A stretch of 64,000 nt of DNA from Burkholderiales bacterium (GCA_030683105.1 JAUXMZ010000056.1:1-64000), one strand, 5' to 3'. Counted from the stretch's first letter, positions 19,264 through 29,245 are shown. Notes: generated from the sequence alone by a model not told the origin. Numbers and translations: made by a program.

Positions 19264-20052
19264 CTACCTCTCCTGCTTTTTAGACACCAGGCACTGTAAC
19301 AGCGCGCGATCATGCTCCGTCAGCTGCCGCGACAAATCGTCGGGGGTGAAGCGGCGCTTGAATGCGCCGACCGCCGCAAAATAATCGGACACATCGTAAC
19401 CGAATGTGGCAAGCAGCGTCGCGTCGTCCTGATCCGGCGGCGCCGGAAAAACGCCCGGCGCACACCACAAACCGAAACCCTGCCCGGCGAGCCTCTCCCA
19501 GGGAAACCAGCGACTGGGATCGACCTTGCGCCCCGGCGCGACATCGCCATGGCCAAGAAAATTCGCGGTCGGAATGCCATAGCGCTGTTTGAGGTCGGCC
19601 AGCAGCGCCAGCAGTGCTGCAATCTGGTCATCGGCAAAGGGTTCGTCGCCGTTGTTGTCGAGCTCGATGCCGATGGAGGCGGAATTAAGGTCGCTGTTGC
19701 CGCCCCAATACGATTCGCCGGCGTGCCACGCGCGCGCCAGCTCATCCACCAGGTAATAGATCCGGCCATCGCGGCTTATCAGATAATGAGCGCTCACTGC
19801 GCGCGCTGCGTCTGTCAGCGTGCCCAGCGCGCGTGCCGCAGTGTCGTTGCTGGTGTGGTGAAGAATCACGAAGTTCGGCCGCCGCTCATTGAAGTTGGGC
19901 GAGGGCCGCACTTCAACCGGCAGGCTGGTTCGTGACGGCAGCAGCGGCGCGCAGCCGGCAATGGCGAGCACGGCAAGAGACACAACCAAACGGCACAGCC
20001 GCAGGCCCGCACTTGCACTGAAGAATGTCCGTTTCGGCAAGATCGCGTTCAT
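19264..20052 (-). CDS. N-acetylmuramoyl-L-alanine amidase (Amidase_2, AmpD/AmiD-like)
   Basis: FVILHHTSNDTAARALGTLTD...VSAHYLISRDGRIYYLVDELARAWHAGES...IGIELDNNG...FLGHGDVAPGRKVDPSRWFPW. Confidence 0.93.
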   Translation of the reverse strand: MNAILPKRTFFSASAGLRLCRLVVSLAVLAIAGCAPLLPSRTSLPVEVRPSPNFNERRPNFVILHHTSNDTAARALGTLTDAARAVSAHYLISRDGRIYYLVDELARAWHAGESYWGGNSDLNSASIGIELDNNGDEPFADDQIAALLALLADLKQRYGIPTANFLGHGDVAPGRKVDPSRWFPWERLAGQGFGLWCAPGVFPAPPDQDDATLLATFGYDVSDYFAAVGAFKRRFTPDDLSRQLTEHDRALLQCLVSKKQER

Positions 20053-20085
20053 CCAAACGATTCTGAACGATTTTCAGGTTCGCCG

Positions 20086-20577
20086 CTAGAAGATGCCGAG
20101 CGCAAGTCCGGCTGCAATCGTAGCTCCCAGCTCCTCGCAGCGGCGCAACTCATCCGCCGCGATGGTCTTGGGCGCAAGTATTGCTTCCGGCGTTTGTGCG
20201 CGGGTACAGACGATGATCGGCTCGGCAACCTGCTTCAGGCGCCAGCCGGTGCAGATACGCTCGATCTGGCGCACGGCATTGTGGCCATCGCTGCCCGCGC
20301 ATACCAGCGTCGCACAGGGCCGGCCATTGATGCGCTCGAGCACTGCGTAATAGGTACGGTCAAAAAACTCCTTCATGACCCCGGCGATCGCGGCAAGATT
20401 CTCCGGCGCCACGAATACATAGCCGTCTGCCTGCAGCACATCTTCAGCCCCGGCTTCGGCGGCGTGCAGCAGGCGCACCTGCACCTCGCGCTCCTGTGAC
20501 GCGCCGCGCAGCACCGCCTGCGCCATCTGACGCGAGCCGCCGGTCCTGGAATGAAACACGATCAGCAGGTTTTTCAT
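20086..20577 (-). CDS. Flavodoxin/NAD(P)H-dependent FMN reductase-like protein
   Basis: MKNLLIVFHSRTGGSRQMAQAVLRGA; GRPCATLVCAGSDG. Confidence 0.8.
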   Translation of the reverse strand: MKNLLIVFHSRTGGSRQMAQAVLRGASQEREVQVRLLHAAEAGAEDVLQADGYVFVAPENLAAIAGVMKEFFDRTYYAVLERINGRPCATLVCAGSDGHNAVRQIERICTGWRLKQVAEPIIVCTRAQTPEAILAPKTIAADELRRCEELGATIAAGLALGIF

Positions 20578-20594
20578 CGTCCCTGTCTGCTCAT

Positions 20595-20915
20595 TCAGCC
20601 ATAGTGCACCGCGAGCCATACTGTCGGCAGTTGCGGATGTGTGAACTCAACCCGGTGCCGGCGTCGCGGCGCGATCTCTACGAAGTCCCCGGGTTTTAGC
20701 ACGCGGGGCGCCGCTTCATCTTCGAAACGCAACTGCGCCTCGCCCTGCAGCAACAACACCCACTCGGCTTGCGGCTGCTCGTACCAGTACCCCGGCGGAC
20801 TCGCTTGCCCATTGGACACGATGCGCTCGATCCTGATGCCTTCGTGCGCCATCAGCTCGATGATCTGCTCTTCCCTGGCACTTGCCGGGATATCTGAATT
20901 TATGTTTTTAATCAT
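20595..20915 (-). CDS. Cupin domain protein
   Basis: PPGYWYEQPQAEWVLLLQGEAQLRFED...LKPGDFVEIAPRRRHRVEFTHP. Confidence 0.85.
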   Translation of the reverse strand: MIKNINSDIPASAREEQIIELMAHEGIRIERIVSNGQASPPGYWYEQPQAEWVLLLQGEAQLRFEDEAAPRVLKPGDFVEIAPRRRHRVEFTHPQLPTVWLAVHYG

Positions 20916-20947
20916 AGCGTTATGATACTTCCTGCTGCGGTCCGGCA

Positions 20948-21643
20948 TCAATCCAGGAACACCGCGTACTCGTCCACTGCAATCCGCGGCGGCCGGAAGG
21001 TATTGATGATGGCGCCGGGGTCAGCGTAGCCCATCGCCATGCCGCAGATCACAATCCACTCGTCGCTGATACCCAGCTCGCGCCGCACGATATCCGGATA
21101 GTTCGCGATCGAAGCTTCCGCGCAGGTATGCAGCCCGCGCGCACGCGCCGCGAGCATGATCGTCTGCAGGAACATCCCGTAATCGAGCCAGCTGCCCTTC
21201 TCGAGCCGGCGGTCGATGGTGAAGACCAGTCCTGCGGGTGCACCGAAAAAATCATAGTTCGTTGCCCGGTAGGCCCGGGATTTCTCGTGATCGCCGCGCC
21301 CTATGCCCAGGGTGCCATACAAACCCCAGCCGCACTGGCGCCGCCTCGCAAGATAGGGTTCAAGAATCGGGTCGGTGTAGTAATCGTAGTCGCGCTGGTG
21401 CCCGGGTTCGTCATTGAGGAAAGCCTGCCGGATCGCGTTGCCCAGGCGCACGAGCGTTGCGCCGGTCATTACATGCACGCGCCAGGGCTGGATATTCGAG
21501 CCGCTCGGGGCGTGGCGTCCAAGCGCGATGATCTCGCGCAGGGTTACGAGAGGCACCGGATCGCGCTTGTAGGCGCGGATGGAGCGGCGCGTGCGTGCCG
21601 CCTCGAACACATCCAGCGCGGGCTTGTTGAGATCGTCGGACAT
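20948..21643 (-). CDS. Nitroreductase
   Basis: DVFEAARTRRSIRAYKRDPVPLVTLREIIALGRHAPSGSNIQPWRVHVMTG. Confidence 0.92.
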   Translation of the reverse strand: MSDDLNKPALDVFEAARTRRSIRAYKRDPVPLVTLREIIALGRHAPSGSNIQPWRVHVMTGATLVRLGNAIRQAFLNDEPGHQRDYDYYTDPILEPYLARRRQCGWGLYGTLGIGRGDHEKSRAYRATNYDFFGAPAGLVFTIDRRLEKGSWLDYGMFLQTIMLAARARGLHTCAEASIANYPDIVRRELGISDEWIVICGMAMGYADPGAIINTFRPPRIAVDEYAVFLD

Positions 21644-21670
21644 GCTTTCCTCCCGCAGCGATGTTAGGGC

Positions 21671-22423
21671 TTGTACTTCGCAGCAGCAATTGCAATAATA
21701 GCTGATGGGCCAATCAATCACTGCATTCAATTGATAGCATTCCCCCCCAAGCCCGTCATTACCGGCCGACTCACAGCTTCACGCGCATTTCTACCTGGTT
21801 TACGCCGCCTGCTGCTCTTGTATGTGCTGCTGTTTGCGGCCGGGCTTGCCACTGCAGAAGAACTCCGCGGCACCGTCATCAATGTAGCCGATGGCGACAC
21901 CGTCACCGTGCTCGACAGCGCCCATGTACGGCACAAGGTGCGGCTCTCGGGTATCGATGCCCCCGAAAAACATCAGGCTTTCGGCACGCGCTCGAGGCAG
22001 CATCTGACGGCACTGGCCCAGGGTAAAGACGTCATCGTGATCTGGAACAAGCACGACCGCTACGGCCGCATCATCGGCAAGGTGCTCATCGCGAAATGCG
22101 CGAACAACGCCTGCCCCGGCACTCTGGACGCCGGCCTTGCCCAGTTGCACACTGGTCTGGCCTGGCACTACAAACAATACCAGCGTGAGCAGGAAGCCGG
22201 GGAGCGCACGAGCTATGCAGCCGCCGAACTTGCTGCCAGGATTAAACTCGCAGGTCTGTGGCAGGATGCCAGCCCGGTGCCGCCGTGGGACTATCGCCGC
22301 AGGGCGAGGGACTTGAAAATATCGGCGACGGGCAGCCGCGCAGCCTTACTTGAGCAACCCGCGCTCTTTCAGGTAGCGCCGGCCTTTATGCGCCAGCGCA
22401 TAGCGCAACTCCGCCCCGTTTAG
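21671..22423 (+). CDS. Thermonuclease (SNase-like) family protein
   Basis: LRGTVINVADGDTVTVLD...VRLSGIDAPEKHQAFGTRSRQHL...DRYGRIIGKVLI. Start uncertain. Confidence 0.88.
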   Translation: MYFAAAIAIIADGPINHCIQLIAFPPKPVITGRLTASRAFLPGLRRLLLLYVLLFAAGLATAEELRGTVINVADGDTVTVLDSAHVRHKVRLSGIDAPEKHQAFGTRSRQHLTALAQGKDVIVIWNKHDRYGRIIGKVLIAKCANNACPGTLDAGLAQLHTGLAWHYKQYQREQEAGERTSYAAAELAARIKLAGLWQDASPVPPWDYRRRARDLKISATGSRAALLEQPALFQVAPAFMRQRIAQLRPV

Positions 22424-22726
22424 AGGCGCATGCACATAGTCATCCTGCACCAGGGTGCCCAGGTACATCTCCACCATCTGAACATTCAATTGACAGGCCT
22501 GCGCGATCTCTCCCGCATGGCCGTTTTCGTTCTGCGAGAGATAGACCAGCGATTTCACAGCGTCGCCATCCAGCGTGTACCAGCGCTGGATGTACTGCGC
22601 CAGTTCCTCCTGAAGCTCCGCGTTCTCCGCCTTCAGAAACGCATTTTCCTTTTCCATTGCGTCCAGCCCGGACTTGTACTTTGCCGCCGCCGGAATTTCT
22701 TTAATCAAATCTGCAATCACGCCCAC
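22346..22726 (-). CDS. Hypothetical coiled-coil / winged-helix-like protein
   Basis: KENAFLKAENAELQEELAQYIQRW heptads, then helix-rich C-terminus; GTG start preferred to the upstream ATG; tail-to-tail overlap with the SNase gene. Confidence 0.55.
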   Translation of the reverse strand: MGVIADLIKEIPAAAKYKSGLDAMEKENAFLKAENAELQEELAQYIQRWYTLDGDAVKSLVYLSQNENGHAGEIAQACQLNVQMVEMYLGTLVQDDYVHAPLNGAELRYALAHKGRRYLKERGLLK

Positions 22727-22879
22727 TGCTTCGCCCCTTCTTTTCCATGGTTTAGACGGCGCAATTCTACACAAACCGGCGCAGAATCCATAAACTTTCC
22801 CGGGCCGCCTGCAGTAAGCGGCTTTCGCGCGCCGCCATCTGCCGTCATAATGTGACTTCATTAATTAAAAGGATTTTTT

Positions 22880-23224
22880 ATGTCTACCACCACAACGACC
22901 AGCGGCCTGATCATCGAGGAAGTCGTCGTCGGCGCAGGCGCCGAGGCCACGGCCGGACAGAATGTCTCTGTCCATTACACCGGCTGGCTTACTGATGGCA
23001 AAAAATTTGATTCAAGCAAAGATCGCGGCGATCCGTTCGGGTTCCCGCTTGGCGGGGGCCGCGTCATCAAGGGCTGGGACGAAGGCGTGCAGGGCATGAA
23101 AATCGGCGGCACGCGCAAACTTACTATCCCGCCCGCGCTCGGCTATGGCGCGCGCGGCGCAGGCAGCGTCATTCCACCCAATGCGACGCTGGTGTTCGAG
23201 GTGGAATTGCTGGCGATAGATTAA
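22880..23224 (+). CDS. FKBP-type peptidyl-prolyl isomerase
   Basis: [62 protein letters not shown]. Confidence 0.96.
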   Translation: MSTTTTTSGLIIEEVVVGAGAEATAGQNVSVHYTGWLTDGKKFDSSKDRGDPFGFPLGGGRVIKGWDEGVQGMKIGGTRKLTIPPALGYGARGAGSVIPPNATLVFEVELLAID

Positions 23225-23420
23225 AGGGATGCCCGTAAAAAAGGCCCGGAACGGCATTACCGTTGCCGGGCCTAATACTGCAGGTGCCCATCAGGGAGGA
23301 AAAACCTGAACACCTGTCTGAATCATCCCCTACTCCGCCGAGACGCTCTGTACGCCAGCTAACATAAGGCTGGTATATCGCTATGCGCGAGAAACCGACC
23401 CCACCGGATAGATCGCCGGC

Positions 23421-23747
23421 TTAACGGCGGGAAAGCAGCACGCCGATCACGACGCCCAGAGCGGCTCCGACACCCGCGGCCACACCAATGCTCTGCCAGG
23501 GGTTCTCGTGCACGTATTCATCGGTGGCCCGCGCAGCGGCCCTGGACTTATCCACCACCGTTTCTTCCAGACCGCGCAGCCGCTCCTTGGCAGCATTAAG
23601 TTTTTTTTCCACCTTGGCGCGCAAAGCGCTGGCCTTGTCGCCGCCCTCGTCGGTCACGAATTTCAACAATTGCTAGGCTTCGGTCACTACCGCATTGAAA
23701 TCGGCGAGGAGCTCTTGCTTGATTGCTTCGGTATGTGAATGGGACAT
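23421..23747 (-). pseudogene. DUF883 (ElaB/YqjD-like) gene with internal amber codon
   Basis: MSHSHTEAIKQELLADFNAVVTEA*QLLKFVTDEGGDKASALRAKVEKKLNAAKERLRG...NPWQSIGVAAGVGAALGVVIGVLLSRR; TAG at 23675-23673. Confidence 0.8.
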
Positions 23748-23880
23748 CGCACTCTCCATTATGTGGCAGGTTGGCGGTGTCGGGCATGGTCTCACTGATC
23801 CCGGCCACCTTTGCAAAGACTATCAGGAGCGCTGAACGTGATCGGTACGGTGACGTACATTGGCTCCCGGCCGGCGGGCA

Positions 23881-24819
23881 CTAAGCGCTGCCGTCGGCCG
23901 CGTTTTTTGCAGCCAGCAAGCGCCGCCTTTCATGCTGAAGGCTGCCGAACCACAGTGCATATTGCCTGGTGAACTCCGCGCCAAAAAAAAACATCAGCGC
24001 CGAGTAATAGACCCATACCAGCAATGCGACGACGGATCCGGCGGCGCCAAAGCTGGAGGCCACGCCGCTGTTGCCCAGGTAGAGCCCGATCGCATATTTT
24101 CCAAGACTGAACAATCCCGCCGTGAAAATGGCGCCGGTCCAGACATCGTTCCATGAGAGCCTCACGTCGGGCAGCATCTTGTAGATGACCGCAAACAGGC
24201 AGGCGATGACGCCGAACGAAATCAGCGAGGAGATTGCCGCGAGAACGGTGGCGGAACCGCCCCACATGCCGCCCGCGTAACGCTCGAGCACGGCAAGCGT
24301 GGCGCTGACCACCAGCGAAATGAGCAGCAGGAAAGCCAGCACGAGCACCAGCCCGAAGGACAGGAGCCGGGTTCTCATGAGTATGCTGAAACCCGACCGG
24401 CGGGAGGGTTTGATCCCCCACAGGTCATCCAGACTGGCCTTGAGCTCCGCGAAGACGCTGGTGGCGCCGACCAGCAACAGGGCGCTCGCCACGAGGGTCG
24501 CCACCAGCCCGGACACCGGATCCTGCGCGGCCGCCAGCAATGCCTGGATCGCCTGCGCCCCGTTCGGCCCTGTCAGCCCTTGCACCTGGAGGATGATTTC
24601 TCCCTGGGCCGCCTCGGCGCCGAAGAAGTAACCGGCGACCGCGATGGCCAGCATCAGAATGGGCGTCATGGAGAACAGGGTATAAAAGGCCAGCGCCGCG
24701 CCCTTGCTGGCGGCACGATGATCGACCCAGGCTTTCGCAGACTCGATCACGACCGTTTTCATGCGCCGCAGCAAGAAAGGCGGCAGATGGAACAGTCGGG
24801 ACACGAATCCTTTCATCAC
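23881..24819 (-). CDS. YihY/virulence factor BrkB family membrane protein
   Basis: WVDHRAASKGAALAFYTLFSMTPILMLAIAVAGYFFG...LLVWVYYSALMFFFGAEFTRQYA. Confidence 0.92.
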   Translation of the reverse strand: MMKGFVSRLFHLPPFLLRRMKTVVIESAKAWVDHRAASKGAALAFYTLFSMTPILMLAIAVAGYFFGAEAAQGEIILQVQGLTGPNGAQAIQALLAAAQDPVSGLVATLVASALLLVGATSVFAELKASLDDLWGIKPSRRSGFSILMRTRLLSFGLVLVLAFLLLISLVVSATLAVLERYAGGMWGGSATVLAAISSLISFGVIACLFAVIYKMLPDVRLSWNDVWTGAIFTAGLFSLGKYAIGLYLGNSGVASSFGAAGSVVALLVWVYYSALMFFFGAEFTRQYALWFGSLQHERRRLLAAKNAADGSA

Positions 24820-24855
24820 CTGCTCCCGGACAGCGGAACTTTCAGGCCGACGATC

Positions 24856-25446
24856 TTACTTCGCTTTAGATACGTCCGACGAGCGCTTCTTGATGTGTGC
24901 TACAACGCCCTGCTTGCCCTCCTCGGTTTCCGGATTCCAGATGTTCCGGTGCTTGAGCAGATCCTGTTTTTCCCAGACATGGGTCGCGTCACCCATGTAG
25001 ACGATGAATACCTCGCAGCCGTCCGGATACTCGTACGGGCCGTGGGGTATATCCCAGCCGAACACGTAATCGCCGGGATGCAGGTCCTTGCCGGCCACGC
25101 ACATGCGCCCTTTGGTGACCAGAATGGAATGCCAGCTCTTGTGGGTATGTTTGGGCTCGACGTATCCAGCCGGGAATCGCTGCTTCATATCGATGCGGTT
25201 CATCACCGGGTCGTAGTTCAGGACCTTGACCTGCACGCCGGGCGGCAGCTTGAGGATGCCGCGCACGTCGTCGTTCTCCCACGGAATATCGCGGTCGTAG
25301 ATCGCCCTGAACGTGTGATCGTAGCGCGGGGCGGCTGCGCGCTTTACAGCTTTGCGCTTCGTTGCCGCGCTTTTTTTCGCTTTGGCCTTCACTGCCACTT
25401 TCTTGTTCGCTTTTGCTTTTGTTGCCACTTTCTTCTTCGCCTTCAT
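24856..25446 (-). CDS. Cupin-fold protein with Lys/Ala-rich N-terminal tail
   Basis: MKAKKKVATKAKANKKVAVKAKAKKSAATKRKAVKRAAAP, then KHTHKSWHSILVTKGRMCVAGKDLHPGDYVFGWDIPHGPYEY. Confidence 0.7.
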   Translation of the reverse strand: MKAKKKVATKAKANKKVAVKAKAKKSAATKRKAVKRAAAPRYDHTFRAIYDRDIPWENDDVRGILKLPPGVQVKVLNYDPVMNRIDMKQRFPAGYVEPKHTHKSWHSILVTKGRMCVAGKDLHPGDYVFGWDIPHGPYEYPDGCEVFIVYMGDATHVWEKQDLLKHRNIWNPETEEGKQGVVAHIKKRSSDVSKAK

Positions 25447-25495
25447 AGTGCCGTATCTCCAAGTATTTGATTATTATAACTATTATTCCTGTCGC

Positions 25496-26482
25496 TCAAG
25501 GTTCCATTACGATCCCGGCATCCTTGATAACCTTCACATATTTCACCTGATCGGACTTGATGATGCTGGTGAATTCCTGCGGCGTGCTCGTCACCGACTC
25601 GATGCCCAGCGCTGTATAGCGTTCTACCACATCCGGCTGCTTCAGCGCCTTGACGATCCCGGCATTGATCCTGTCGACGATACTCTTCGGCGCCCCTTTC
25701 GGGATCAACAGTCCCCACCAGTTATCCAGCACAAAACCCGGAAGGCCGGCTTCGATTGCAGTCGGCACACCCGGCGTGAGCGGGAACGGCTTCGATCCTG
25801 CCACCGCGATCGCGCGAAACGCGCCTGATTTGACGTAGGGCAGGGAAACCGGCATGTCGGAAAATACTACCTGCACCTGCCCGCCCATGAGATCCACCAG
25901 GGCGGGCGCCTGGCCCTTGTAGGGAATCTCCGTAATCTTCGCCCCGGTTACCGTGTTGAACATCAGGCCGCCAAGCTGAGGAAGCGTGCCGGAGCCGCTG
26001 CTGCCGAAGTTGAGCGCTCCGGGTTTCGATTTTGCAAGCGCGATCAAATCCTGCATCGACTTGACCGGAAACGTTGATTTGACCACGATGAGTTGCGGCG
26101 CGGAGGCGACAATCGATACCGGCACAAAGTCGCGCAGAGAATTATAGGGTGTCTTGTAGAACAGCGGATTGAGCACGATCGGGGCGACGCTGCCGACCAC
26201 CAAGGTATAGCCATCCGCCGCAGCAGCGGCTGCGATACCCGTGCCTATGCTGCCGCTGGCGCCCGGACGATTGTCCACCACGACGCGCTGTTTCCAGTCT
26301 TCGGCCAGCTTCTGACCCAGGATGCGCGCAATGGTATCGGAAGAGCCACCGGGCGGGAATGGCGCGATGAGCCGGATCGGTTTGGAAGGATAGGCCGCCT
26401 GGCCCGCAGCAAACCCCGCGGTCAATGCGCAGAATGCCGCTCCCGTCAACAATGCCAGACGACGTGCTATTTGGCTACTCAT
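25496..26482 (-). CDS. Bug/TTT family tripartite tricarboxylate substrate-binding protein
   Basis: AYPSKPIRLIAPFPPGGSSDTIARILGQKLAEDWKQRVVVDNRPGASG. Confidence 0.92.
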   Translation of the reverse strand: MSSQIARRLALLTGAAFCALTAGFAAGQAAYPSKPIRLIAPFPPGGSSDTIARILGQKLAEDWKQRVVVDNRPGASGSIGTGIAAAAAADGYTLVVGSVAPIVLNPLFYKTPYNSLRDFVPVSIVASAPQLIVVKSTFPVKSMQDLIALAKSKPGALNFGSSGSGTLPQLGGLMFNTVTGAKITEIPYKGQAPALVDLMGGQVQVVFSDMPVSLPYVKSGAFRAIAVAGSKPFPLTPGVPTAIEAGLPGFVLDNWWGLLIPKGAPKSIVDRINAGIVKALKQPDVVERYTALGIESVTSTPQEFTSIIKSDQVKYVKVIKDAGIVMEP

Positions 26483-26720
26483 GGAACTCCTCCTGATGGT
26501 TTCTGGATCCGGTATGAATTATCAGTTTTATGAATTTTCTCAGACTGGAAAGAGCATGACGCGCACCCACACGGAAGTCAATATCCGCCGGGTTGCGAAT
26601 CCCGCCGCAGCGGTGCATCATCACGCGTCGTACATCGCCACGCAACATATGATCCGGGAGCGGTGTCGCGCAGTCTGATATTTCGTATATGTTGATCACA
26701 ACTTTTAGCAGGAGACGGGA

Positions 26721-27698
26721 ATGTTGAAAGCTGCAATTTACGGCATGGGGCGCTGGGGCGCACGGCTGATCGATTCAGTCAAAGCCAGCGACAAGATCCG
26801 CATCGTCAAGGGGATTTCCCGCAATCCTGACAAGCACAGTGAATTCTCCGCAAAAACCGGAATGCCCATCGTTTCCTCCTATGCGGACGTGCTCAAAGAC
26901 CCGCAGATCGACGCCGTTGTGCTTGCCACGCCACACTCGCTGCACCACGAGCATATCGTGGCCGCGGCCAAGGCCGGCAAGCATGTGTTCTGCGAGAAAC
27001 CGCTTACCCTGACGCGCGCTACCGCCGAGGCGGCGGTGGCCGCCTGCCGCGCGGCGGGTGTGACGCTGGGACTGGGCTTCAACCGCCGCTATACACCGGC
27101 GTTTTTGGAAATGACGCGCAGAATAAGCGCCGGGGAAATCGGCGAAGTACTGCACATCGAGGGACAGCATTCCGGCCCCACCGGCTACCGGCTCAAGGCC
27201 GGCGATTGGCGGGCAAACCAGACCGAGTCCCCCGCCGGCGGCATGACGGCGCGGGGCATTCATACCCTTGACTCCATGATCCATATCGCCGGCCTGGTGA
27301 GTTCGGTGTATGCCCACAGCGGCAAACGCAAGATGCCCGCGGATATCGATATGGACGACACGACTTCCATGCTGCTGACCTTTGCAGGCGGCGTCACCGG
27401 CTACCTGGCCACGGTGTTTGTCACCAGCGAATTGTGGCGGGTGCATGTGTTCGGCACCAAAGGCTGGCTCGAGATGCGGGGCGACTCTGATCTCGTGGCA
27501 TGCGCGCTTGAAGGCAAGCCGGAGCGCGTTATGCTGCCTACGATAGACCGGGAGCAGGCGACGCTGGAGGCGTTCGCCGATACCGTAGCCGCCAAAAAGC
27601 CCTTTATGGTGCCCTCCGAGCAGGCGGTCAACGGCATCGCTGTGCTGGAGGCGGTCGTGGCGTCGGCCGCCAGCGGCAAACCGGTCCGGATCGTATAG
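26721..27698 (+). CDS. Gfo/Idh/MocA family oxidoreductase
   Basis: AIYGMGRWGARLIDSV...VLATPHSLHHEHIVAAAKAGKHVFCEKPLTLTRATAEAAVAAC. Confidence 0.93.
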   Translation: MLKAAIYGMGRWGARLIDSVKASDKIRIVKGISRNPDKHSEFSAKTGMPIVSSYADVLKDPQIDAVVLATPHSLHHEHIVAAAKAGKHVFCEKPLTLTRATAEAAVAACRAAGVTLGLGFNRRYTPAFLEMTRRISAGEIGEVLHIEGQHSGPTGYRLKAGDWRANQTESPAGGMTARGIHTLDSMIHIAGLVSSVYAHSGKRKMPADIDMDDTTSMLLTFAGGVTGYLATVFVTSELWRVHVFGTKGWLEMRGDSDLVACALEGKPERVMLPTIDREQATLEAFADTVAAKKPFMVPSEQAVNGIAVLEAVVASAASGKPVRIV

Positions 27699-27802
27699 AC
27701 CGGAATCGTTCCCGCACTCCGGCCCGGGCTGAAGCGACAGACCATGGTGGCCATGTTGCAAAAATATCAATGAAAATAGCGACCTTCTTCGCTGGAACCG
27801 TG

Positions 27803-27950
27803 TATAATGCCGCTGGTGTTTAGTTTCCAAGTGCTTGAGGGCTGGATTTTCAGTTGTTGTTGGATGTTCGTTCTTTGGGAGCTTTGAGATTTAAACATTG
27901 GTCGGGGTTACTCCCGTTATTCTCAATATAGTTTTTAAGGAACGTGCACA
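27803..27950 (+). promoter_or_regulatory. Promoter -10 (TATAAT at 27803-27808) and long 5' leader of a cold-shock gene
   Basis: TGTATAAT followed by about 135 nt of non-coding leader before csp; resembles cspA-type thermoresponsive UTRs in position and length. Confidence 0.5.
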
Positions 27951-28157
27951 ATGGCAACAGGTACTGTTAAATGGTTTAACGACGCGAAGGGCTTTGGTTT
28001 CATCACCCCGGACGGCGGCGGCGAAGATCTTTTCGCTCACTTCTCGGCTATTAACATGCCGGGATTCAAGAGCCTGCAGGAAGGCCAGAAAGTTAGCTTC
28101 GATATCACCGATGGCAACAAAGGCAAGAAGCAAGCAAGCAACATTCAGGCCGCTTAA
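27951..28157 (+). CDS. Cold-shock protein (CspA family)
   Basis: [53 protein letters not shown]. Confidence 0.97.
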   Translation: MATGTVKWFNDAKGFGFITPDGGGEDLFAHFSAINMPGFKSLQEGQKVSFDITDGNKGKKQASNIQAA

Positions 28158-28180
28158 TAGCGACTCTGGATTGACAAAAA

Positions 28181-28207
28181 AGCCGGGCGGCATGCCCGGC
28201 TTTTTTT
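28181..28207 (+). terminator. Rho-independent terminator
   Basis: AGCCGGGCGGCATGCCCGGCTTTTTTT directly after csp. Confidence 0.95.
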
Positions 28208-28274
28208 ATTGGCGGACAGGTTGCCTGCACCTGAAAGCCCGCGCAAGAATCCCTCTTGAAAGGAGAAGCAAATT

Positions 28275-28949
28275 ATGAAATTACTTTGGGTTGCACTTGC
28301 GATGCTTTGCATCAGCGTGAGCTGGGCGGCGGATAACCCGGCGGCATCGGTCAGCGGCACGGTCCTCGAAGCGAAGGAGGTCGAAAGCTACACCTACCTT
28401 CGCCTCAAGACCAAAGACGGCGAGACGTGGGCCGCGGTTGCCAGGACCCCGGTTAAAAAGGGCGCTGAAGTCACGATCGACAACGTGATGGTCATGACCA
28501 ATTTCGAGAGCAAATCGCTCAAGAGAAAATTCGAGAAAATTGTCTTTGGCTCGCTGGGAGGCGCGGCGGCAGGCCCGGCGGTCTCGCCGCACTCAGGCGT
28601 CGCAAAGGCAACGGACGTGGGCAATGTAAAGGTCGCCAAGGCCACCGGGCCGAATGCGCGGACCGTTGCGGAAATCGTTACCCAAAAAGGCGATCTCAAG
28701 AACAAGACCGTCCTGGTGCGCGGCAAGGTCGTGAAGTTCACGCCGGACATACTCGGGAAAAACTGGGTCCATCTGCAGGATGGATCGGGCTCGGCCAAGG
28801 ACAATACGCATGACGTGCTGGTGACCACCAAAGATCAGGCCAAGATCGGGGATGTCGTGGTTGCCAAGGGCGTCGTGCACACCGACAAGGATCTGGGGTC
28901 CGGCTATTCGTATAAAGTGCTGATCGAAGAAGCGGTCCTGCAGAAGTGA
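28275..28949 (+). CDS. Exported protein with OB-fold-like C-terminal domain
   Basis: Signal peptide MKLLWVALAMLCISVSWAA; LKNKTVLVRGKVVKFTPDILGKNWVHLQDGSGSAKDNTHDVLVTT. Confidence 0.6.
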   Translation: MKLLWVALAMLCISVSWAADNPAASVSGTVLEAKEVESYTYLRLKTKDGETWAAVARTPVKKGAEVTIDNVMVMTNFESKSLKRKFEKIVFGSLGGAAAGPAVSPHSGVAKATDVGNVKVAKATGPNARTVAEIVTQKGDLKNKTVLVRGKVVKFTPDILGKNWVHLQDGSGSAKDNTHDVLVTTKDQAKIGDVVVAKGVVHTDKDLGSGYSYKVLIEEAVLQK

Positions 28950-29245
28950 GTTTCAGGCCGGCGCGGAACTGCTGGTTGTGTTTCAGACACTACTGACCGC
29001 TCTTAGGACCGGCGGCACACCCGCCCACGCCTGCACTGTACAACCGATATTAAATCCTGTACATTGCCCCGGCAATCTGGACAACCCGCGATCAAGACAC
29101 GTATGCGATCCATGAACGGCCTGCAAAAACCGTCTTTCGATCCGGTCAGACGGGGGCAACCGGAAAACCGAATGGTGTATGCTTGTCAAACTTTATTTGC
29201 CAACTAATTTAGTTTCATTTATTTCTTACCGACAGTGGAGACCAT

